Source of the DNA: Terriglobia bacterium
Lineage (GTDB): Bacteria; Acidobacteriota; Terriglobia; Terriglobales; Acidobacteriaceae
Assembly (NCBI GenBank): GCA_020072845.1
Contig: JAIQGF010000001.1
Span: 240,142 to 304,141, forward strand
DNA length: 64,000 nucleotides
Direction of reading: 5' to 3'
Below the pieces are notes generated by a model. It was not told where the DNA came from and searched no databases. It worked only from the letters and a program-made list of their open reading frames with translations. How positions within the stretch are numbered: position 1 is the stretch's first letter; each line of letters starts with the position of its first letter. The translations under genes were made by a program, and so were the position numbers. Positions 53,807 through 62,232 of the stretch are shown here, piece after piece.

Positions 53807-55183
53807 TCATTTCGCGGTGACAGTAACCTTTGACTCCGCAACCCACCCATCGTATCCGCCGAGCACGTCGGTAACATTGCGAAAGCCGGCGCGGCGGAGC
53901 AGGCTGGCGGCGATGATGCTGCGGTAGCCGCCCTTGCAGTGCACCGCGATGGGCGCGTCGCGGTCGAGCGAGGGCAGGGCGCGCGGAAAGTCGTCGAGCG
54001 CGTGCCAGTGCGCGCCCTCGATGTGGCCCGACTGCCACTCGGGTTCGCGGCGGACATCGAGCACGGTGAGTTGCTCCAGGCGTTCGCGCAACTGTGCGGC
54101 CGTGATCTGCGGAATCTTTTCCAGAGAGTTGCCCGCCTCTTCCCAGCCGCGTACACCATTCTTCAGATAACCGATGACGCGCTCGATGCCGACGCGTGCC
54201 AGCCGCAGGCGCGCCTCCTGCGCTTTCTCGTCCGATTCGGCGATGACGATCATCCTGGCGCCGACGCCCAGCACCGTTCCCGCCCACGAGGCGAACTGGC
54301 CGCCCAGCCCGATGTTCACCGAACCCGGAACGTGGCCGCGCGCGAAGTCGTCGCCGGCGCGCGTGTCCAGCAGGACGTAGCCGTGGGCTTGCGCCTCGCG
54401 CACGTCGTCGGGAGAAAGTGCGGGCAGCGGCGGCAGGTCCTGCAACGCTGCGGCGCCTTCGCGGTTGATGGCCGCGTCCTCGGCAAAATATTGCGGGCGC
54501 GGCGGAAGGTGCGTGGTCAGTTCTTGGATGAAGTCGTCGCGGGTTTTCACCTGCAGCGCCGCGTTGGTGAGGCGCTCGGACCCGATGGTGGAGAAGCGGT
54601 CGGCGCGCATGTTGCGGCCGCACAGCGAGCCCGCGCCGTGCGCCGGATACACCAGCACCTCGTCGGGCAGCGTAAGCAGCTTCTGGTGGAGGCTGTCGTA
54701 GAGGGCGCCGGCCAGTTGCTGCGGCGTGTAGCCCTCGGCCAGGTCGGGGCGTCCCACGTCGCCAATGAACAGCGTGTCGCCGGTGAGCACGGCCCAGGCT
54801 TGGTCGGCGCTCTTCTCGCGGTCGACGATCACCAGGCACGTGCTTTCCGGTGTGTGACCGGGAGTTTCCAGCGCCCGGATTTCGACTTCGCCGAACTGGA
54901 GCGAGAAGCCGTCGCGCAGGGCTACGTGCGGGAACTTGGCGCCGGCGCGTTCCCCGATGTAGATTTTCGCGCCCGTACGCTGTGCCAGCTCTTTGTGGCC
55001 GGAGACGAAGTCAGCGTGCAGATGGGTTTCGAAGATGTGGGCGATCTTCAGGCCGTGCTCTTCGGCGGCCTTGAGGTAGATTTCGATGTCGCGCTGCGGA
55101 TCGACAATGGCAGCAATGCCGCCGGAGCCGATCAGGTAGGAAGCGTGCGCCAGACAGTTCAGGTAAAACTGCTCGAATTGCAT
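53807..55183 (-). CDS. Persulfide dioxygenase-like MBL-fold protein with two rhodanese domains
   Basis: 458 aa, CstB-like layout. The metallo-beta-lactamase domain (1-250) has IFETHLHADFVSGH, LETPGHTPEST and TGDTLFIGDVGRPDL, as in ETHE1-type persulfide dioxygenases, which oxidise glutathione or CoA persulfide to sulfite. Rhodanese domain 1 (about 265-355) has no cysteine in the active loop (VIAESDEKAQ). Domain 2 (about 365-455) has the catalytic Cys in AVHCKGGYRS. Combined oxidation and sulfur transfer in sulfide detoxification is expected. Confidence 0.92.
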   Translation of the reverse strand: MQFEQFYLNCLAHASYLIGSGGIAAIVDPQRDIEIYLKAAEEHGLKIAHIFETHLHADFVSGHKELAQRTGAKIYIGERAGAKFPHVALRDGFSLQFGEVEIRALETPGHTPESTCLVIVDREKSADQAWAVLTGDTLFIGDVGRPDLAEGYTPQQLAGALYDSLHQKLLTLPDEVLVYPAHGAGSLCGRNMRADRFSTIGSERLTNAALQVKTRDDFIQELTTHLPPRPQYFAEDAAINREGAAALQDLPPLPALSPDDVREAQAHGYVLLDTRAGDDFARGHVPGSVNIGLGGQFASWAGTVLGVGARMIVIAESDEKAQEARLRLARVGIERVIGYLKNGVRGWEEAGNSLEKIPQITAAQLRERLEQLTVLDVRREPEWQSGHIEGAHWHALDDFPRALPSLDRDAPIAVHCKGGYRSIIAASLLRRAGFRNVTDVLGGYDGWVAESKVTVTAK

Positions 55184-55223
55184 CGCGAGCCACCCTCCCC
55201 GACGGACAGCTTATCACCGGAAT

Positions 55224-55435
55224 AGTACCTGGTACCTAAGTACCTAGTACCTGGTTGCAAAAATCGGTTCTTGGGTAGGGCACGGCTTCAGCCGTGCCGC
55301 TCGAGGCCGCAAAAATAGTGGGCTTTAGCCCCTGAGGGACATTTTTCTGAAGCGATAACATAATTTTTGTTGCATGGTCCCGGGCCCCGAGGCGCGTTTG
55401 TAACTCGGTACTCGGTACTCGGTACTCAGTACTGG
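55224..55435. repeat. Word arms (AGTACCTGGTACC / GGTACTC) around two REP palindromes
   Basis: Left arm 55224-55255 and right arm 55402-55435 (CTCGGTACTCGGTACTCGGT) are imperfectly inverted. Between them are GGCACGGC/GCCGTGCC (55279-55298) and GGGCTTTAGCCC (55320-55331), two palindromes of the kind seen in 43387-43756. Located in the 284-bp space upstream of murJ. Confidence 0.75.
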
Positions 55436-55467
55436 TTCGCAACTCGCACGGTACAATCCGGCTAGCG

Positions 55468-57069
55468 ATGTCCACGCCCGCGGAAAACGTAGAGCCCGGA
55501 AAACAGGAATCAGCGGGTCGGGGCTCTGCTGCCACCGTCGCGCTGGGAATTCTCCTGAGCCGGATTGCCGGCCTGGTGCGCGATCGGGTGTTCGCCCACT
55601 ACTTTGGCAACTCCGATGCCGCCGACGCATTCCGCGCCGCGTTTCGCATTCCCAATTTCCTGCAGAACCTGTTCGGCGAGGGAGTGCTGTCCGCTTCCTT
55701 CATTCCGGTATATGCGCGGCTGAATGCCGAGCAGCGCCACGATGAAGCCTCGGAAACGGCGGAAGCGACATTCGTCTTCTTGTTCCTGATCACCTCCGTG
55801 CTGGTGGTGGTGGGCGTGTTCGCGGCGCCATGGCTGATTGCTGCCATCGCCCCGGGTTTCGCGGGCGATAAGCGCCTGCTCACCATCCGGCTGGTCCAAG
55901 TCCTGTTTCCGGGCGCGGGGCTGCTGGTGTTTTCCGCGTGGTGTCTGGGCATTCTCAACAGCCATCGCAGGTTCCTGCTTTCCTACACCGCCCCGATCCT
56001 GTGGAATGCGGCGATCATTGCCGCGTTTCTGTGGAAGGGCGGACACCAATCCCAGCCGCGGCTGGCGGTAACGGTCGCCCTGGGGTCGGTGGCCGGCAGC
56101 GCGCTCCAGTTTGCGGTGCAACTTCCCGCCGTGCTGCGCTTCCTGCGTCCCCTGCGGATTCCGAAAAGGTTGGGCTCCGAGCACGTCCGCGGCGTGGTGA
56201 AGAATTTCTTCCCGGTATTTGTCAGCCGCGGCGTGGTGCAGATCAGCGCTTACATTGATTCCCTGCTGGCCAGCTTTCTGCCCACCGGGGCGGTGGCGGC
56301 GCTCAGCTATGCGCAGACGCTCTATGCGCTGCCGGTCAGCCTGTTCGGGATGTCGGTGTCGGCCGCCGAACTGCCTGCCATGTCGAGCGCCCTGGGCAGC
56401 ACCGAGGAGATTGCCAGTGCGCTGCGCCAACGCCTGGCGCAGGGACTGCAGCAGATCGCTTTCTTCGTGGTCCCCTCGGCCGCAGCGTTCCTGTTTCTGG
56501 GCAACGTGGTGGTGGCGACCATCTACCGCTCCGGCCAGTTCACCGCCCGCGACGTGACCTACGTCTGGGGTGTACTCGCGGGCTCGGCGGTCGGATTGCT
56601 GGCTTCGACCTCGGGGCGGCTGTACTCCTCGGCGTTTTACGCGCTTCGGGACACGCGCACGCCTTTGAAGTTTGCCGTCGTTCGTGTCGCGCTCACGCTG
56701 GCGCTGGGCTATTTTTGCGCGCTGCCGCTGCCGCCTTTGCTCGGCATCGACCGGCGCTGGGGAGTTGCCGGATTGACGCTGTCGGCCGGCGTTGCCGGGT
56801 GGATCGAGTTTGTCCTGCTGCGGAGATCGTTGCAGAACCGCATTGGGACCGTGCCCTACTCCATGGCAAGCGTGCTGAAGATGTGGCTCGCCGCGCTGCT
56901 GGCTGCGGCCGCCGGATACGGAATCGAGACCGCGCTGCGCGGCCACTCACCGCTGCTGGTCGGGCCCTGCGTGCTGCTGCCGTTTGGTGGAATCTACCTG
57001 GCGCTGACCCACTGGATGGGGATTTCGATGATGGAAGGCGTGTGGCGCCGGCTGCGGCGGGTGAGGTGA
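55468..57069 (+). CDS. murJ: Lipid II flippase MurJ
   Basis: 533 aa, 14 transmembrane helices expected. The first part GILLSRIAGLVRDRVFAHYFGNSDAADAFRAAFRIPNFLQNLFGEG is diagnostic for MurJ/MviN, with the conserved arginines. A further mark is QISAYIDSLLASFLP in helix 7. It flips lipid-linked peptidoglycan precursor across the inner membrane. Hydrophilic N-terminal 20 residues. Single gene; cell-wall partners (PBP1A, bactofilin, transpeptidase) are elsewhere in the window. Confidence 0.95.
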   Translation: MSTPAENVEPGKQESAGRGSAATVALGILLSRIAGLVRDRVFAHYFGNSDAADAFRAAFRIPNFLQNLFGEGVLSASFIPVYARLNAEQRHDEASETAEATFVFLFLITSVLVVVGVFAAPWLIAAIAPGFAGDKRLLTIRLVQVLFPGAGLLVFSAWCLGILNSHRRFLLSYTAPILWNAAIIAAFLWKGGHQSQPRLAVTVALGSVAGSALQFAVQLPAVLRFLRPLRIPKRLGSEHVRGVVKNFFPVFVSRGVVQISAYIDSLLASFLPTGAVAALSYAQTLYALPVSLFGMSVSAAELPAMSSALGSTEEIASALRQRLAQGLQQIAFFVVPSAAAFLFLGNVVVATIYRSGQFTARDVTYVWGVLAGSAVGLLASTSGRLYSSAFYALRDTRTPLKFAVVRVALTLALGYFCALPLPPLLGIDRRWGVAGLTLSAGVAGWIEFVLLRRSLQNRIGTVPYSMASVLKMWLAALLAAAAGYGIETALRGHSPLLVGPCVLLPFGGIYLALTHWMGISMMEGVWRRLRRVR

Positions 57070-57075
57070 CAGACA

Positions 57076-57129
57076 GTCGCGAGTCGTGAGTCGTGAGTGC
57101 CCGCTCGCAACTCGGGACCCGCAACTCGC
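57076..57129. repeat. Word hairpin, CGAGTCGTGAGT / CGCAACTCG type
   Basis: Left arm GTCGCGAGTCGTGAGTCG plus TGAGTG (57076-57099), right arm GCTCGCAACTCGGGACCCG plus CAACTCGC (57103-57129). Lies between convergent murJ and the 67-aa gene. Confidence 0.65.
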
Positions 57130-57333
57130 TCAGCCGATGCGGCGCATGTTCGCCCAGTCGTAGGGGATCCTCTTCCCACAATCCAGGCAAACGATGTAGT
57201 GGCCGGTGCGCGCGCCCATGGGTTCCCATTCGCTGCGGGGGGCAATGGAGTTCACGCTGACGGCGGCAAAGGGCTGCGAAGTGTGCTTGTGGCGGCAGGT
57301 CATGGAGAGCAACTGGAGAAATTTTTCAAACAT
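57130..57333 (-). CDS. Small CxxC protein
   Basis: 67 aa: MFEKFLQLLSMTCRHKHTSQ, then HYIVCLDCGKRIPYDWANM. The pattern Cys-x-His-x-His ... CxxC suggests a zinc site with a 35-residue loop. I regard it as a conserved acidobacterial mini-protein, from memory of similar sequences only. It is bracketed by two GAGTTGCGAG-type word hairpins. Confidence 0.65.
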   Translation of the reverse strand: MFEKFLQLLSMTCRHKHTSQPFAAVSVNSIAPRSEWEPMGARTGHYIVCLDCGKRIPYDWANMRRIG

Positions 57334-57344
57334 TGGGGAGTACC

Positions 57345-57430
57345 CGAGTTGCGAGTTCTGAGTTGTAAGTTGCGAGTGCGGACACTCGAACCCACGATCC
57401 CTCAGAACTCACAACTCACAACTCAAAACT
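57345..57430. repeat. Word hairpin, GAGTTGCGAGTT / AACTCACAACTC type
   Basis: Left arm CGAGTTGCGAGTTCTGAGTT plus GTAAGTTGCGAGTG (57345-57378); right arm CTCAGAACTCACAACTCAC plus AACTCAAAACT (57401-57430). Fills the gap between the bactofilin stop and the 67-aa gene start. Confidence 0.82.
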
Positions 57431-57434
57431 GTTC

Positions 57435-57977
57435 CTACGCGCGCGCGCCGGTCGCGGACGTGCCCGTGCCGGTCTCGGCCGGCATGCCGGCATCCTTGGC
57501 CTCGCCATTGGCTTTCTGGCCGGGCTTGCGGATGTCAATCCCACCCTTGAAGTAAGCGCCGTCCTCGATGGAGATACGCTGGGCGATGACATCGCCCGTC
57601 AGTGAGCCTTCGTTACGGATGTCCACACGGTCGCTGGCCACGAGGTTGCCGCGCACCTTGCCGGTGACGACGATCTCGCGGGCGTTGATGTTGGCGTTGA
57701 CCACTCCGTTGCGCCCAATGGTGACGCGGTTACCGGAGAGGTTGATGGATCCTTCGACGCGGCCGTCAATGTAAAGCGATTCCGAGCCAGTCACTTCGCC
57801 CTTGATGACGAGCGATTTGCCGATGGTCGCCTGATCTTGCGAGGTCATGGAGGCAGTCCTGGGAGCTGCGGCGGAAGTTGGCTCCGCCGGAGGCGTGAAG
57901 GTGGGAGCGCTCGCGCGCTGCGGTTCCGGGCTCGGGGTCGGCCCGCCGGTGGCGGGTTGGTTCGTGGGCTTCCACAT
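57435..57977 (-). CDS. Bactofilin
   Basis: 180 aa. Pro/Thr/Ala-rich N-terminus (1-50), then the bactofilin beta-helix of about 100 residues with regular six-residue coils: ATIGKSLVIKGEVTGSESLYIDG, GSINLSGNRVTIG, NANINAREIVVTGKV, GNLVASDRVDIRNEG, GDVIAQRISIEDGAYFKG. A disordered tail follows. It polymerises into cytoskeletal sheets or filaments that place cell-wall enzymes. Single gene, divergent from ispE. Confidence 0.93.
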   Translation of the reverse strand: MWKPTNQPATGGPTPSPEPQRASAPTFTPPAEPTSAAAPRTASMTSQDQATIGKSLVIKGEVTGSESLYIDGRVEGSINLSGNRVTIGRNGVVNANINAREIVVTGKVRGNLVASDRVDIRNEGSLTGDVIAQRISIEDGAYFKGGIDIRKPGQKANGEAKDAGMPAETGTGTSATGARA

Positions 57978-58283
57978 CGCGATTCAAGTCCTTTCCAAAG
58001 GGGGATCGTTGTTTCCGTGCACTTCGCTGGCCAAACCGAATGCCGCGGGGCAGACCGCACGAGATTCGGTTCGTATTCCAACCAAAGCGAGTTGCCCGGT
58101 GCCTCCACCGTTGTAGCACATTTTTTCCACCGGTGGACTGCGCAGCACCCCGCAGGGCGGTGTAAATCTTCGCCGCAGGGTGGCAATTGTTATATCCGGG
58201 GACGTACCTGCCGGGGAATTTCGTTCGCGCTTAGAAAGCCAGGCTCCAGAGGCAAGGCGCTGCATTACAATTGCCGCTCCCCC
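57978..58283. other. 306-bp intergenic region between divergent bactofilin and ispE
   Basis: No gene supportable. Contains a perfect 12-bp palindrome TCCACCGGTGGA at 58126-58137 and a TTGTTATATC AT-patch near 58187-58196 that could be an ispE -10 region. No word hairpin here. Confidence 0.55.
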
Positions 58284-59255
58284 ATGCCGACCACTCTCCG
58301 CGCCTTCGCCAAGATCAATCTCGGGCTGTACATCGGGCCGCGGCGCGCCGACGGGTTTCATGAACTGCGCACCGTGTACCAGACCCTGGATGTCTACGAC
58401 AGCGTGCGCGTGAGCGCCGGTCCGGGCACCGGCATTGAGATCCGCTGCCAGAATCCGCAGGTACCGCGGGATGAAACCAACACCTGCTGGCGGATCGCGG
58501 AACGCGTCATGAAGGCGCTCAAGCTGCGGCGGCGCGTGGTGATCGAGATCGAAAAAAACCTGCCCGTACAGGGCGGCCTGGGAGCGGGATCGTCCGACGC
58601 GACGGCCACCATGCTCGCCTTGCTACGCGAGCTGGGCCTGCCGCTTTCAGCCGGCGACAAGCTGGCTATCGCGACCGAGATCGGCAGCGATGTCCCGCTG
58701 TTCCTGGTCGGGGGCACGGTGCTGGGCATCGGACACGGCGAGCAGGTGCTGCCTCTGCCCGATTCGCCGCCCATGGCGGTGGCCCTTGCCACCCCCAGCG
58801 TAGGAGTATCCACCCCCAAAGCTTTCGCCGATTGGGACACGCTGGCAGCGTCGGAGAATGCCGCGTTGACGCCCGCGAGGGTGGCCAGTAGAATAGATGT
58901 GTTCAGCCGCTCGATGTTCGCGTGGCTGGCGGGCTCCTTATCCGGTGTTCCTGTCAAGGACAGGGACCGGGCCGAGACACCGCTTCTCGACCTCGTCCGT
59001 GCCGGGATCGAAAACGACTTCGAACGTGTCGTCTTTCCTCAGTATCCCGAACTGCGCGAGGTAAAACGTGTCCTGGAGCGCGAAGGCGCAAGCTACGCGT
59101 CGATGTCGGGTTCTGGCTCCGCGCTGTACGGAATTTTCGACAGCCCGGCGGCGGCGAAGCAGGCAGCGAGCGCGCTGCGGGCCAAGGGCATCGAGGCGCG
59201 AGCGGCCAGGACGTTGACGCGGCAGGAATACTGGAAGAATTTGGTAATTTCGTAA
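58284..59255 (+). CDS. ispE: 4-diphosphocytidyl-2-C-methyl-D-erythritol kinase
   Basis: 323 aa. GHMP kinase: AFAKINLGLYIGPRRADGFHEL at the start, ATP loop PVQGGLGAGSSDATA and the C-terminal SGSGSALYGIF. It phosphorylates CDP-ME in the MEP isoprenoid pathway. Start at MPTTLRAF; the open frame upstream belongs to the intergenic region. A short palindrome (58942-58970) is translated in the C-terminal domain. The last codons LVIS and the TAA stop are encoded by an AATTTGGTAATTTCGTAA arm. Confidence 0.94.
   Translation: MPTTLRAFAKINLGLYIGPRRADGFHELRTVYQTLDVYDSVRVSAGPGTGIEIRCQNPQVPRDETNTCWRIAERVMKALKLRRRVVIEIEKNLPVQGGLGAGSSDATATMLALLRELGLPLSAGDKLAIATEIGSDVPLFLVGGTVLGIGHGEQVLPLPDSPPMAVALATPSVGVSTPKAFADWDTLAASENAALTPARVASRIDVFSRSMFAWLAGSLSGVPVKDRDRAETPLLDLVRAGIENDFERVVFPQYPELREVKRVLEREGASYASMSGSGSALYGIFDSPAAAKQAASALRAKGIEARAARTLTRQEYWKNLVIS
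58942..58970. repeat. Possible intragenic palindrome in ispE
   Basis: CCGGTGTTCCTGTC / GACAGGGACCGG with an AAG loop, imperfect stem, in frame in a region where IspE proteins vary. Weaker case than the other intragenic palindromes. Confidence 0.5.
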
Positions 59256-59351
59256 TTTGGCAATTTGGTAAATTGTAGGCCCGGCGAAGACACTGGCGTT
59301 TGCCTGGTTCCCGAAAAAATTACCAATTTACCCAATTACGAAATTACCAAA
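59238..59351. repeat. Word hairpin, AATTACCA type, between ispE and tRNA-Gln
   Basis: Left arm AATTTGGTAATTTCG, TAATTTGG, CAATTTGG, TAAATTG; right arm AATTACCAATTTACCC, AATTACGAAATTACCAA. It supplies the ispE stop and ends seven bases before the tRNA. Confidence 0.88.
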
Positions 59352-59357
59352 CGGGAT

Positions 59358-59431
59358 TGGGCGGTCGACTAATGGTAGGTCAAGTGCCTTTGGAGCACTT
59401 TGTCCAGGTTCGAATCCTGGCCGCCCAGCCA
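59358..59431 (+). tRNA. tRNA-Gln (anticodon TTG), CCA encoded
   Basis: Cloverleaf: acceptor TGGGCGG/CCGCCCA, D-arm with AATGGTAGG, anticodon stem AGTGC/GCACT with loop CTTTGGA and anticodon TTG at 59390-59392, T-arm CCAGGTTCGAATCCTGG, discriminator G and CCA at 59429-59431. U1-A72 acceptor pair is usual for glutamine tRNAs. It lies between two word hairpins. Confidence 0.96.
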
Positions 59432-59438
59432 GAATTAG

Positions 59439-59517
59439 TTATCGGTGATCGGTTGTCGGTTCTCGGTCATCGCATCATGGTGTGGAAACCGACCACCGAA
59501 AACCGACAACCGAGAAC
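59439..59517. repeat. Word hairpin, ATCGGTTGTCGGT type, between tRNA-Gln and prs
   Basis: Left arm TATCGGTGATCGGTTGTCGG plus TTCTCGGTCATCG (59439-59472), right arm ACCGACCACCGAAAACCGAC plus AACCGAGAAC (59488-59517). Confidence 0.85.
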
Positions 59518-59663
59518 GAATGTACACGGGACAAAAACCGGGCCAGGCAGTCGATCCCACTGAGATGCGTACCGCATCCGCGAGCAATGCTATGGCAACC
59601 ACGGTGGTTACGACGACGCACGAAAAGAAGGACGCCGGCACACAGCCGAAGGAGCGTAAGCCG

Positions 59664-60617
59664 ATGCGAGGCCGCAGCGACGACCGGCTGAAAATTTTCT
59701 GCGGCACGGCGAACCCGGCGCTGGCCGACGAGATCTGCGCCTTTCTCGGCATTCCGCGCGGGCAGACCTACATCACGCGCTTTTCCGACGGCGAGCACTA
59801 CGTGCAGATTCTTGAGAACGTGCGCGGCGCTGACGTCTTCGTTTTGCAGCCCACCTGCCATCCGGTGGATTCGCACCTGATGGAGCTGCTGCTGATGATT
59901 GACGCGCTCAAGCGCGCCTCCGCCCGCCGCATCACGCCGGTGATTCCGTATTACGGATACGCGCGCCAGGACCGCAAGGACAAGCCGCGCTCTCCCATCA
60001 GCTCCAAGCTGGTCGCCGACCTGCTGACCACCGCCGGCGCCGACCGCGCCCTGATCGTGGACCTGCACGCGCCCCAGATCCAGGGCTTCTTCAACATCCC
60101 GGTGGACCACTTGTTCGCCTCGCCGGTGCTGGTGGGCTATTTCCGGGAACAGGCATTCCCCGACCTCACCGTGGTTTCGCCGGATGCGGGCGGCGTGGAG
60201 CGCGCCCGGTTTTTTGCCAAGAAGATGGATTCGGCGCTCGCCATCGTGGACAAACGCCGCGTCGACATCGATGAGACGGAAGTCATGCACGTGATCGGCG
60301 ACGTCAAGGGCCGCCCCTGTCTCATCCTCGACGACATCATTGACACCGCCGGAACCCTGGTGAAGACGGCCAACGCGCTGCTGGAAAGCGGCGCTACCAA
60401 GGTGGTCGCCTGCGCCACCCACCCGGTGCTGTCCGGGCCGGCCATCGAACGAATTTCCACTTCGCCGCTGGAGCAGGTGGTGGTGACCAACACGATTCCG
60501 CTCTCCGAGGCGGGACGGAACGAGCCCAAGATCAAGGTGCTCTCGGTCGCCGGGCTGGTCGCGCGCGCGATCCAGTCCATTCACGAAGAGACCTCGGTGA
60601 GCAAGTTGTTCGCGTAG
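59664..60617 (+). CDS. prs: Ribose-phosphate pyrophosphokinase
   Basis: 317 aa from [14 protein letters not shown], chosen because AAGGAG lies nine bases before it and the length then equals the usual 315; upstream ATGs (59520, 59565, 59592) would add a variable leader. [21 protein letters not shown], the [19 protein letters not shown] ribose-5-phosphate/flexible loop region and the PRPP loop [13 protein letters not shown] are intact. It makes PRPP for nucleotide synthesis. Followed by rplY and pth in the common order prs-rplY-pth. Confidence 0.95.
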   Translation: MRGRSDDRLKIFCGTANPALADEICAFLGIPRGQTYITRFSDGEHYVQILENVRGADVFVLQPTCHPVDSHLMELLLMIDALKRASARRITPVIPYYGYARQDRKDKPRSPISSKLVADLLTTAGADRALIVDLHAPQIQGFFNIPVDHLFASPVLVGYFREQAFPDLTVVSPDAGGVERARFFAKKMDSALAIVDKRRVDIDETEVMHVIGDVKGRPCLILDDIIDTAGTLVKTANALLESGATKVVACATHPVLSGPAIERISTSPLEQVVVTNTIPLSEAGRNEPKIKVLSVAGLVARAIQSIHEETSVSKLFA

Positions 60618-60621
60618 CAAC

Positions 60622-60648
60622 GGTCGTTCGGTCTCTCGACCGACTGAC
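60622..60648. repeat. Short word hairpin, GGTCGTTCGGTC type
   Basis: GGTCGTTCGGTC / GACCGACTGACC with a three-base loop, between prs and rplY; similar words to 46165-46246. Confidence 0.65.
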
Positions 60649-60676
60649 CCATCGACCTCATGAAAAGGTTTTGAAT

Positions 60677-61414
60677 ATGGCAACGACAGAGATGGAAACA
60701 GTGGTAGAAGCGCAGCCCCGCGAGGCGAACGGCAAGAACGTCGCCCGCCGCCTGCGCAAGAGTGGGAAGGTGCCCGCCGTGGTGTACGGCGCCGGCAAGC
60801 CGCCCTTGTCGGTGAGCGTGGATCCCAAGCAGATTGCGCGCATCCTGCATTCCGAGGCGGGGCACAACACGATTTTCGACCTGCAAGTCGACGGCGAGCG
60901 CACCAAGGCGATGATCGTCGAATGGCAGTACGAGCCCATCAAGGGCTCTCTGCTCCACCTCGACCTGCAGCGCATCGCCATGGACCGGCGCCTGAAGGTG
61001 CAGGTGCCGATCTCTCTCCAGGGCGAAGCGGCCGGCGTCAAGCAGCAGGGCGGCATTCTCGACCAGGTGCTGCGCGAGGTCGAGGTCGAGTGCCTGCCCG
61101 GCGATATTCCCAGCCACATTGACGCCGACGTCAGCGACTTGGTGTTTGGCCAGTCGCTGCGCGTCTCCGACCTGCCGCTGGACCGGAGCAAAGTGAAGAT
61201 TCTTACCCCGGCCGACCAGGTGGTAGCGCACGTCACCTCGGTGAAGGAAGAAGTTGCGCCGGCGCCGGAAGCCGTGGCCGCCGATGCTGCCGCCGCGCCC
61301 GCCGAGCCCGAGGTCATCAAGAAGGGCAAGCAGGAGACTGCCGAGGAAGGCGCCGAGGCGGTTGCCGAAAAGGCCGAGAAGCCGGAAAAGGCCGAGAAGA
61401 AGGAGAAGAAATAG
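60677..61414 (+). CDS. rplY: Large ribosomal subunit protein bL25, long (Ctc/TL5) form
   Basis: 245 aa. N-terminal L25 domain (20-100: AREANGKNVARRLRKSGKVPAVVYG, here with PREANGKN) binds 5S rRNA; the C-terminal TL5 beta domain follows (100-190, QVPISLQGEAAGVKQQGGIL, CLPGDIPSHIDADVS). A 55-residue Ala/Glu/Lys tail ends KKEKK. Start is the ATG giving MATTEMETV, with AAGG upstream. The TAG stop begins the next word hairpin. Confidence 0.94.
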   Translation: MATTEMETVVEAQPREANGKNVARRLRKSGKVPAVVYGAGKPPLSVSVDPKQIARILHSEAGHNTIFDLQVDGERTKAMIVEWQYEPIKGSLLHLDLQRIAMDRRLKVQVPISLQGEAAGVKQQGGILDQVLREVEVECLPGDIPSHIDADVSDLVFGQSLRVSDLPLDRSKVKILTPADQVVAHVTSVKEEVAPAPEAVAADAAAAPAEPEVIKKGKQETAEEGAEAVAEKAEKPEKAEKKEKK

Positions 61415-61474
61415 TTTCAGTTTCAGTTTCGAGTTTCAGGTCGTGCTCAACTGAAACTGAAACTGAAACTGAAG
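61413..61474. repeat. Word hairpin, GTTTCA / CTGAAA type, between rplY and pth
   Basis: Left arm GTTTCAGTTTCAGTTTCGAG plus TTTCAG, right arm CTGAAACTGAAACTGAAAC plus TGAAGC, with a ten-base loop. Very regular. Same word at 62641-62760. Confidence 0.9.
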
Positions 61475-61486
61475 CTGATTGACGGC

Positions 61487-62080
61487 ATGAAGCTGGTCGT
61501 CGGACTTGGAAATCCCGGCATCGAGTACCAGTTCACGCCGCACAATCTCGGGTTCCTGGCGGTGGACCGCATCGCCGAGCAGTGCGGAACGGAAGTGAGC
61601 AACCGCCGCTGCCACGCGCTCACCGGCAAAGCGCGCATCGGCAACGAAGACGTCGTGCTGGCCAAGCCCGAGACGTACATGAACCTGAGCGGGCTGTCGG
61701 TGCGGGACCTGGTTGGCGAATTGAAAATTGATCCGGCGCGCGACCTGGTGGTGATTTACGACGAGCTCGACCTGCCCTGGGGCGCGATTCGCGTCCGGCA
61801 GCGGGGGAGTTCGGCGGGCCACAAGGGCATGGAGTCGGTGATCGCTGCGCTGGGGACGCAGGAAATTCTGCGTATCCGGCTGGGCACGGCGCCCGATTTT
61901 GCGGTCAGCGACGGCGCCAAGTATGGGCTGTCGCAGTTGAAGAAGTCGCAGTTCGAGGTGGTGGACCAGGAATTGGATGCCGCCGCCGAAGCGGTGAAGG
62001 TGATTTTCACCGAAGGCCCTGCCGCGGCGATGAACCGCTTCAACCGCAAGGCGAGCGGCGCGGCGGCGGAAGAGGATTGA
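61487..62080 (+). CDS. pth: Peptidyl-tRNA hydrolase
   Basis: 197 aa. KLVVGLGNPGIEYQFTPHNLGF at the start has the family's Asn and His; KPETYMNLSG and RQRGSSAGHKGMESVIAALG carry the other active-site residues. It frees tRNA from drop-off peptidyl-tRNA. No Shine-Dalgarno is seen; the start lies just beyond a word hairpin. Confidence 0.96.
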   Translation: MKLVVGLGNPGIEYQFTPHNLGFLAVDRIAEQCGTEVSNRRCHALTGKARIGNEDVVLAKPETYMNLSGLSVRDLVGELKIDPARDLVVIYDELDLPWGAIRVRQRGSSAGHKGMESVIAALGTQEILRIRLGTAPDFAVSDGAKYGLSQLKKSQFEVVDQELDAAAEAVKVIFTEGPAAAMNRFNRKASGAAAEED

Positions 62081-62083
62081 AAA

Positions 62084-62175
62084 CAAGTTTCTTGTTTCAA
62101 AGTTTCACGTTTCACGTTGTCGAGAGCTCAATGCAAGGCAAGCGGCCATGCAGCGTGAAACTTGAAACGTGAAAC
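62084..62175. repeat. Word hairpin, GTTTCACGTTTCAC type
   Basis: Left arm CAAGTTTCTTGTTTCAAAG plus TTTCACGTTTCACG (62084-62116), right arm CGTGAAACTTGAAACGTG plus AAAC (62154-62175); loop about 37 bases. Confidence 0.82.
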
Positions 62176-62184
62176 CTCAATTTT

Positions 62185-62220
62185 GCTGATAGCTGAAAGC
62201 TGAGAGCTGACAGCTTCAGC
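62185..62220. repeat. Short word repeat, AGCTGA type
   Basis: GCTGATAGCTGAAAGCTGAG plus AGCTGACAGCTTCAGC: AGCTGA words in tandem that also fold back (GCTGA ... TCAGC). It directly precedes the rpsF ribosome site. Confidence 0.65.
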
Positions 62221-62232
62221 AGGAGAAGGCGA

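Noticed and set aside
59445..59663. Earlier prs starts (59445, 59520, 59565, 59592)
   Set aside because: They translate the word hairpin or a Thr/Lys-rich leader. The ATG at 59664 has AAGGAG at good distance and gives the standard length.
61413..61474. Tandem short words as a CRISPR array
   Set aside because: Repeats are inverted between arms, units are 6-12 nt with no spacers of constant length, and no cas genes are present.
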